From the NCBI GenBank assembly GCA_964200075.2, contig CAXNAA020000144.1:1-26284 (forward strand): a DNA stretch of 26,284 nt. Direction: 5' to 3'. Shown one piece after another: positions 21,346-26,284 of this stretch; position 1 is the stretch's first letter, and each line of letters opens with the position of its first letter. The DNA is from Sphacelaria rigidula (lineage: Eukaryota > Phaeophyceae > Sphacelariales). Position numbers and translations under genes: made by a program. The notes beneath the pieces were generated by a model. That model saw only the letters and a list, made by a program, of their open reading frames with translations. It searched no databases and had not been told where the DNA came from.

Positions 21346-22004
21346 ACTCCCCCCGAGTTTGAGGAGGTGACGTAGGTGCTTTGACGTACAATGGAAGGGT
21401 AGGAGACGTTTGATACTTCCGCAATTGCAGCAGAAGAGAGTCTCCTGACAGCGCAGGGCGTGCCTGCCCGCACCAGTTGCTGAAGCAGCTTTGCACGGCG
21501 TGTGACAAATGAATAATAAGTGCTGACGCCGTACCCTGCGGCGATGGTACTACTTGATGCTGCGCTGCGCTGCCACATGTACCACTATTATAACAAAGAG
21601 CAATGTACTCTCATCGTCTGTTGTCGCTGTACTTGAGGCGTGATGTATGGCACTGCACTACTGAACTCTGCTCGCGCAGTCTTTGTTCACTTTTCTCGTA
21701 ATACCGACTGTGCCGTCATGTGCTACCACACGGCATTGCCATGCACTGTAATGATGGAGTGTCCTGCACTGTATTACCCTCGGGTAACAAGGTACGACAT
21801 TGTACTCGAAGGATTAGTCACCGCCTGCCTGCTCGTTGGCTTCATGCACGAGTACGCAGTACCACACTTATCATGCAGGAAATGACCGTTTGTGTACAGA
21901 ACTGTTTCGCAAATCTTTGATACCGTCTGTACCATCAAATGATCCCCCCGACTTCGAGTTTGCGAATTTCAAGTCTAAAAAAAATCAAGATTCGTTGCCA
22001 TAAG

Positions 22005-22062
22005 AGTGGTAAGCTACTCCAAAAAGAATCTCGGGTCTCGTGGAGAGGCATTTCGGAACTGC
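22005..22062. mobile_element. Internal fragment of family B element in E2
   Basis: AGTGGTAAGCTACT followed after a gap by TCTCGTGGAGAGGCATTTCGG matches the centre of the complete family B copy (reverse complement of about 16729-16786). E1 has unrelated sequence at this position. Confidence 0.6.
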
Positions 22063-22390
22063 AACTTTTCGGTCGAGTTTTGTCGATGTTTGAAGGTTAA
22101 TATGAGTTCGTTTTGCGCAGATATCCCAGACGGAGGAAAGTTGGAAATTCACGGTTAATTTTTGCTTCTTCAGCATTAGTGTCTTTTGCCTCCTTTCGAT
22201 TCTTCATTCGTTCGGGTTTTATAGTTGTTTGAAGGTTGAAATGAGTTCATCTCGCGTTGATTTCTCGGACGGAGACTGGGTGGAGCTTCACGGCTACCTT
22301 TTTCGTCGTGCAAAATTAGTGCCTTTTGCCCCGTTTCGATTATTTTTCGGTCGGGTTTTATCGTAGTCGATGATGTTTCAAAGTAAAAAA
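22060..22390 (+). repeat. 142 bp minisatellite in E2
   Basis: Two and a fraction units, period about 140 bp, matching 17621-17990 in E1 (TTTTCGGTCGAGTTTTGTCG, CGGACGGAGACTGGGTGGAG segments). Confidence 0.7.
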
Positions 22391-22496
22391 AGACAAAAAA
22401 AAAGAGAATATCTCAATGTCGAAAGAGTCATCTCTCAATCATATCCTCGCCTCTAAGCACTCGTGTATGTGGGCGACGGCTGATGCCCATATCATC

Positions 22497-22603
22497 AACC
22501 CTTAGACCGCGATGCAGGTAGCCCATCTTGATCACGCATATTTCTTTTTCAAGTGATTATTGATGCCGATTCATCAGGTGACCTACCCTCGCGGCCAAGG
22601 GTT
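22497..22603. mobile_element. Solitary 107 bp family A element, present in E2 only
   Basis: It starts AACCCTTAGACCGCGATGC and ends CCTCGCGGCCAAGGGTT, giving ~21 bp terminal inverted repeats. Inside are CTTTTTCAAGTGATTATTGA and TGCCGATTCATCAGGTGACC. E1 at 18088-18105 passes from CATCATC to CTTTGCCTTGG without it. This defines the unit that is tandemly repeated at 15368-16060 and 20660-20960. Confidence 0.75.
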
Positions 22604-22859
22604 AACCTTCACCTTGGCAATCGCTCCATTTAGCGGTGGCGCGAAGCGCCGAAAACCTTGTATCAATTCATTCATTCATATTTTTCGCCGTTGAAGAGCC
22701 TTGGATGCAGGTGCACTTTTTTCACTTGATTTTAGAGCACATTTTTTCGCGCCCGTTTCATTCTCCCTGAAGCTCTGAGAAGCCAGCATAGCCTCTTACT
22801 TGATTTTAGAGTACAACGAAGTACAGCGAAACGGAGTCATCGTTCTCTCAATCTCTGAC

Positions 22860-23371
22860 ACGTTTTCCGCTTCCATTTCGCTAGACCGCTTCCATTTCGC
22901 TAGACATTTCGCTTCAGGTCGATTCGGGAGCATCGCTTTTATCGCTTTCCCGACAGTGTTCTGCATGGTGTTTTCATCCATGTAGTTCCGCCCTTTTTTC
23001 CTCGCCGTCGAAGTAGACCCTTCGTTCGTCCACCCTTCGTTCGTCCACCTCACACCGCATACAAGCCTTCCAATCGCTCCGCCGTTTTTGGTCAGAATCC
23101 CAGAACGTTCACAGAAGCTCTGAGAACCGAGCATTTCCCCGTACTATGGTGAGTCGCGAACTTTACCGGTGTACCGACCAGAACACAGAACAGAACGTCT
23201 CTGCTATCATGAGTCGTGGACTTTCCCAGCGTCTCTGCCCGGTTCTCTCAACCTCTTACAAGCATTACTTCATTTCACAGTATCACAGTACACGTTTTCC
23301 GCTTCCATTCCGCTAGACATTTCGCTTCAGGAGGTTTCAGGAGCATCGCTTTCCCGGCAGTGTTTTGCATA
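22860..23371 (+). repeat. Diverged direct duplication inside E3
   Basis: CACGTTTTCCGCTTCCATT...CTAGACATTTCGCTTCAGG...GAGCATCGCTTT...CAGTGTTYTGCAT occurs at about 22858-22968 and 23291-23370. The first copy has a 19 bp tandem repeat of CCGCTTCCATTTCGCTAGA. A 16 bp tandem repeat (CCCTTCGTTCGTCCAC type) is at about 23018-23049. Confidence 0.7.
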
Positions 23372-23388
23372 GTATGAATTGTGTCCTG

Positions 23389-23490
23389 TTTTTTCAAGTG
23401 AAAGTGATCACGATTCATGAGAGGACCTGACCCGGCAGTCAAACGGTCTCATCATCTGATTAATCGGCATCACTTTCACTTGAAGAAATA
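23389..23490. repeat. Palindromic repeat related to family A, in E3
   Basis: TTTTTTCAAGTGAAAGTGAT...GAGAGGACC pairs with GGTCTCATCATC...ATCACTTTCACTTGAAGAAA. The CAAGTGAAA/GATTMATGAG order resembles the core of family A, and one arm contains AATCGGCATCA. Confidence 0.65.
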
Positions 23491-23887
23491 GAACAAAGCA
23501 AACCAGGATACCGGGAGCCGAGTTTGACATACCTCTATCGTGATGTGGGATTGAAAATGTCGATAGTCACTGCGGTTACGGGCGTTTTTGCGGTGCAATA
23601 GTGCTGGACCCATGGTTGCGAACACTGGCGTGTGTCCGTCACAAGTCTTTGTCCTCGGGTGATTGGGCGGCGCAATAATATTTTGTCTAATGGTACGAGT
23701 GTTCCCGGGCGTGTGTTCGTCGACGGTGTGCGATGTTTTCTATTTGTTGCTGTGTGTGGAGAACGTGAATGCGTGTCTCCGTGTGTGTTCTTCGACGGTG
23801 GAGATTGTCGTTACCCGTTTCTGCAGGTGCGATTATATATCAATAAACCTCTTTTTCATATCCTGCCCCCGGGACATCTGTCACCAT

Positions 23888-24898
23888 ACGAGCTGGGCCA
23901 GCCTAGAGGCGGATTTATAGTTTCCACGCCCATTCGTCGGCCAATATTTTGAGTTGGACCCTGAAATTTGGTACGGAGAATAAACAGGGCACAATAAAAA
24001 AAATTACGATGTACCCATTTTTCTTTTTTTCGTGAGTTGAGGACATTTTACTGTCACCTAAAAACTGATTATTGCCCTAAATTCATTGGAAGAAAAAAAT
24101 CTTAGGATATGTGCGTAATTTTTTTCATGTGCCCTGTGCATTGTCCATATCAAATTTCAGGGGCCAACTCAAAATATTGGTCGACGAGTGAGCGGTTTAG
24201 TAACCGGGTCGGTAGAAATTCGGAACAGTATTTTGCAGGCCACTTACCGATCCACGTTTGGTGTTTGTGTATTGAAACTTTGTCTGGGACCTCGCTAGGG
24301 GATAATGAACCAAATAAATGGGTCAGGTTAGTACTCATTTATTCTTCACTGGTTTAGTAGGGCGTTTTAGCGTGGGAACGACCATATTTTCACGAGAACG
24401 TCCGAACCTCTCCCCTCCAAAAAAAACGAAGGCCCATTTTTTTCATTCAGCATACCTCTGCGGTCCTTCATCCTAAGTTTCAAATCAAAACTCTAAAAAT
24501 TGAGCTAAACAGCTGAGATAAGGCCGGAGAGCGGTGTTCATTTCTCCTCAAAACTGCCCGAAAAACCCGAAATAAATGAAAAAATAAATAAATGAAAGAC
24601 CTGCTGTTTTAGCTTCATTGTGCACTAGCGGCTATCCATATGAAATTTCATAGAACAACTCTCGAAAACTGAGACGCGAGATCGATTTTAGTATGGAGCC
24701 TTATGTGCGCCATATCTCGAGATACATGACGAATTAGGTGAACGTGAGGATATATATCGTCTCCCAGTGCTCCGGGGAATGTCCAGAGTGAAAGTCGTTG
24801 CCATCCGCTGATTGCATCGCTTGGGGTTCCATATGAATCTTAGTCGATGAGATATTGCTTCGAGAGCCTCAATCCGTTTCTAGGCTGGCCCAGCTCGT
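23888..24898. mobile_element. 1,011 bp element with perfect 20 bp terminal inverted repeats
   Basis: ACGAGCTGGGCCAGCCTAGA at 23888-23907 is the exact reverse complement of 24879-24898; one more base pairs on the outside. The interior is AT-rich and noncoding, with a fold-back at 23935-24187. No target duplication is obvious. GCTGGCCCAGCTCGT also occurs alone at 7497-7511, which suggests a dispersed family. Probably a non-autonomous DNA transposon; superfamily unknown. Confidence 0.65.
23935..24187. repeat. Fold-back with ~72 bp arms
   Basis: Left arm 23935-24007 (CGTCGGCCAATATTTTGAG ... ACAGGGCACA ... AAATTAC) and right arm 24116-24187 (GTAATTTTTTTCATG ... ACTCAAAATATTGGTCGACG) pair with scattered mismatches around a ~108 bp AT-rich loop. 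Confidence 0.8.
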
Positions 24899-25033
24899 AC
24901 GCACACAGCGGAAAATACTCCACTTAAAAGTATGACCTGTGCCGTTGCGTAATGCGAGCTACGATGACCGGTTCTCATGTAACTTGGCTGTCGATCTCAT
25001 TGAGCGTGGCGGCGGAAGCCGCCGAACCTCTTG

Positions 25034-25340
25034 TATATATATATATATATATATATTGACCTCGTGTGGCAATGAATATATTGCTCGACATATGCATAAT
25101 GGCGCTTTACCGTACCAACATATTACTCGAGCAATATATACTGAGGTGGCGCGTTTAGTGACTGTTGTTCGGTCGATATATATTGCATGTCGCGAGCCTT
25201 GACATATTGATGACAATATATATAATATATATATATTGATCCGTTTCTCGTTCCATCATATTGCTCGACCAACATATTTTGGACCCCCGACGCGTCGACA
25301 CAATGGGCGGGCAAAATATCTTACATATTTTGTATTATTC
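25034..25340. repeat. 43 bp AT-rich satellite, right array
   Basis: Directly after CTTG of E3 there is a TA microsatellite, then units with AATATATACTG, GATATATATTGC, AACATATTTTGG and AAAATATCTTAC cores. Among these, the first two are 43 bp apart and the last two 42-43 bp apart. GCTCGACC and GGCGGGC-type GC halves resemble the left array (TTGCACGACC, CCGCCC). Confidence 0.7.
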
Positions 25341-26284
25341 AGGGTGTGGAAATACATCGCTTCCTTTTCAGTCACATTTCATGCGCTGCTCTGTCACGCC
25401 TTTTATGTCTCTTAGGAGTAAAAACTCGTCTGTCAACAGCGCACGTGGAGCAGAAAGTGAGTGCTACACTGACAGGGTCGCACTCATGATACGATACGAC
25501 AACTGGTCAATCAATTGACGGTTGAAGCAGAGGAGAGTACAGTACAGTCGAAAAGAGTGAGAACTCACGCAATGACGCAATGCAAATTTTGGCAAGCGAG
25601 TCCGCTGCCACTTGTAGTACTGGCGTTAGACTTGGTGATTTTGATACTTCGGCTTCGATTCACAGCACACTTATACCACATCTGAGGGCCAGCGCCGGCT
25701 TATTTTCGTGATGTAGGGGGGGAGAGCAAATGTTCGAGTTTTGCGTGACAAATGCCATCTTTTTTCGCGCTCGTTGTGATTCGCTACCGGACCCCTTGTT
25801 TCGGTCACACAAGAGTCACAACGTCGCACACCACAAGGCAGAAAACGAGAAGTGTGAGAAAACATTTCATATTTATTACCTTGCATTGACAAGTTAGCCT
25901 CCGCCCAAACGAACTTGTGCGTAACAATTCCAACTCATGGTAAGTAGCATAACCGTATGGGGTGTTTGGCAATGTAAAGGGGGTTTACCCATGATCTTGT
26001 ATGCCGTAGTCATGAGACGATTGACGTCGCATCCCTCCAAAGCCGGGCTTTCGCCCGACCAACCTCGCTATCACCACGCGCGGAACGCCGTGACGTGTTC
26101 GACGAGTCGCATAAAGGATGAGCTGCATCCTGCTGAGGTTGTTCGGCCCGAAGCATACTGACTAACTTGCATAAGGATGACAGCCTCGAATGAATTGCTT
26201 CATTTTCTGGTGTCGCCACCTCCATATGTAAAGGGGAGGGGGGGGGGGGGGGGGAAAGTAAGTTTTAAAATGGTAATTCTTTTT
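25341..26284. other. Right end of window; no recognised gene
   Basis: Short open frames exist on both strands. The - strand frame 26010-26225 (71 codons, Glu/Gln/Arg-rich) is the most protein-like, but it has no known motif or clear splice sites. A poly-G tract lies at about 26232-26254. Confidence 0.4.

Larger units (their letters stand above)
18164..22660 (+). mobile_element. Tandem element E2 (4.50 kb, noncoding, close relative of E1)
   Basis: It starts TCAAGTTTGTCCGCATTCC, 15 bp after E1 ends, and ends in AGCGGTGGCGCGAAGCGCC..CTTG. It is collinear with E1 along its whole length. It lacks the E1 insertions at 14206-14403, about 16283-16388 and 16652-16949. It has its own family A insertion at 22497-22603, extra sequence near 20560-20640 and a family B fragment at 22005-22062. 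No protein with a known domain is encoded. A - strand open frame at 18774-19013 matches one in E1 that is broken by a one-base difference. Confidence 0.7.
22676..25033 (+). mobile_element. Tandem element E3 (2.36 kb, shares ends with E1/E2)
   Basis: It begins TCATATTTTTCGCCG 15 bp after E2 ends, and GGATGCAGGTGCA at 22703 lines up with GGACGCAGGTGCA of E1. It ends CATTGAGCGTGGCGGC-GGAA-GCCGCC..CTTG|TAT, like E1 and E2. Most of the interior differs from E1/E2 apart from a family A-like palindrome at 23389-23490. It contains an internal duplication (22860-22980 and 23290-23371) and a 1 kb inverted-repeat element (23888-24898). No recognisable coding region. Confidence 0.6.

Noticed and set aside
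12878-22660. E1 and E2 as long terminal repeats of one retrotransposon
   Set aside because: They are adjacent with only 15 bp between, have no TG...CA ends and enclose no gag/pol; the shared hairpin end with E3 fits separate elements better.
26010-26225. 71-codon - strand frame starting MEVATPENEAIHS
   Set aside because: Protein-like composition but short, without known motif or clear splice signals; kept only as a note in the flank description.

Overview
This window is nuclear DNA from a eukaryote. Two protein genes carry GT-AG introns, coding DNA is GC-rich, and most of the rest is noncoding or repetitive. The SR protein resembles the SRSF1 / plant SR34 type. Introns of 216-515 bp, very long spacers and 10-N scaffold gaps would fit an alga or other large-genome protist, possibly a stramenopile, but the sequence alone does not fix the species. 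I see no bacterial, plasmid or phage genes.

Layout. (1) 159-1765, + strand: the 3' four exons of an SR splicing factor (rest of RRM2, RS domain, charged tail); the 5' exons lie off the window. (2) 1766-8026: a 6.3 kb convergent intergenic region with a 10-N gap, a pyrimidine-rich dispersed repeat (5694-5825) and a 259 bp inverted-repeat element (7597-7855). (3) 8027-9316, - strand: the large last exon of a DNAJC17-type protein (linker, RRM, conserved post-RRM block, long disordered tail). Its J-domain exons are not visible. (4) 9317-11558: no recognisable gene. (5) 11559-12830: a diverged 43 bp AT-rich satellite. (6) 12878-25033: three noncoding elements in head-to-tail order, called here E1 (12878-18148), E2 (18164-22660) and E3 (22676-25033). 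They share a TCA-type 5' end and a 3' end made of AGCG, a GC hairpin and CTTGTAT. E1 and E2 are full-length relatives. E3 shares the ends and one small repeat motif. (7) 25034-25340: the same kind of 43 bp satellite again. (8) 25341-26284: no recognisable gene, ending in a poly-G run.

Both genes belong to pre-mRNA splicing: an SR protein acts in splice-site selection, and DNAJC17 is a spliceosome-associated J protein. They converge tail to tail, so there is no operon-like link.

The most interesting part is the E1-E2-E3 array. E1 and E2 act as two alleles of one element: several small inverted-repeat elements are present in one copy and absent at the matching site of the other. This exposes element boundaries and candidate target duplications. 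The array lies between two stretches of 43 bp satellite, as if it had inserted into the satellite. The terminal structure recalls Helitrons, but the 3' end is CTTG rather than CTRR and no Rep/helicase is encoded. A retroposon-like 3' tail is the main alternative.
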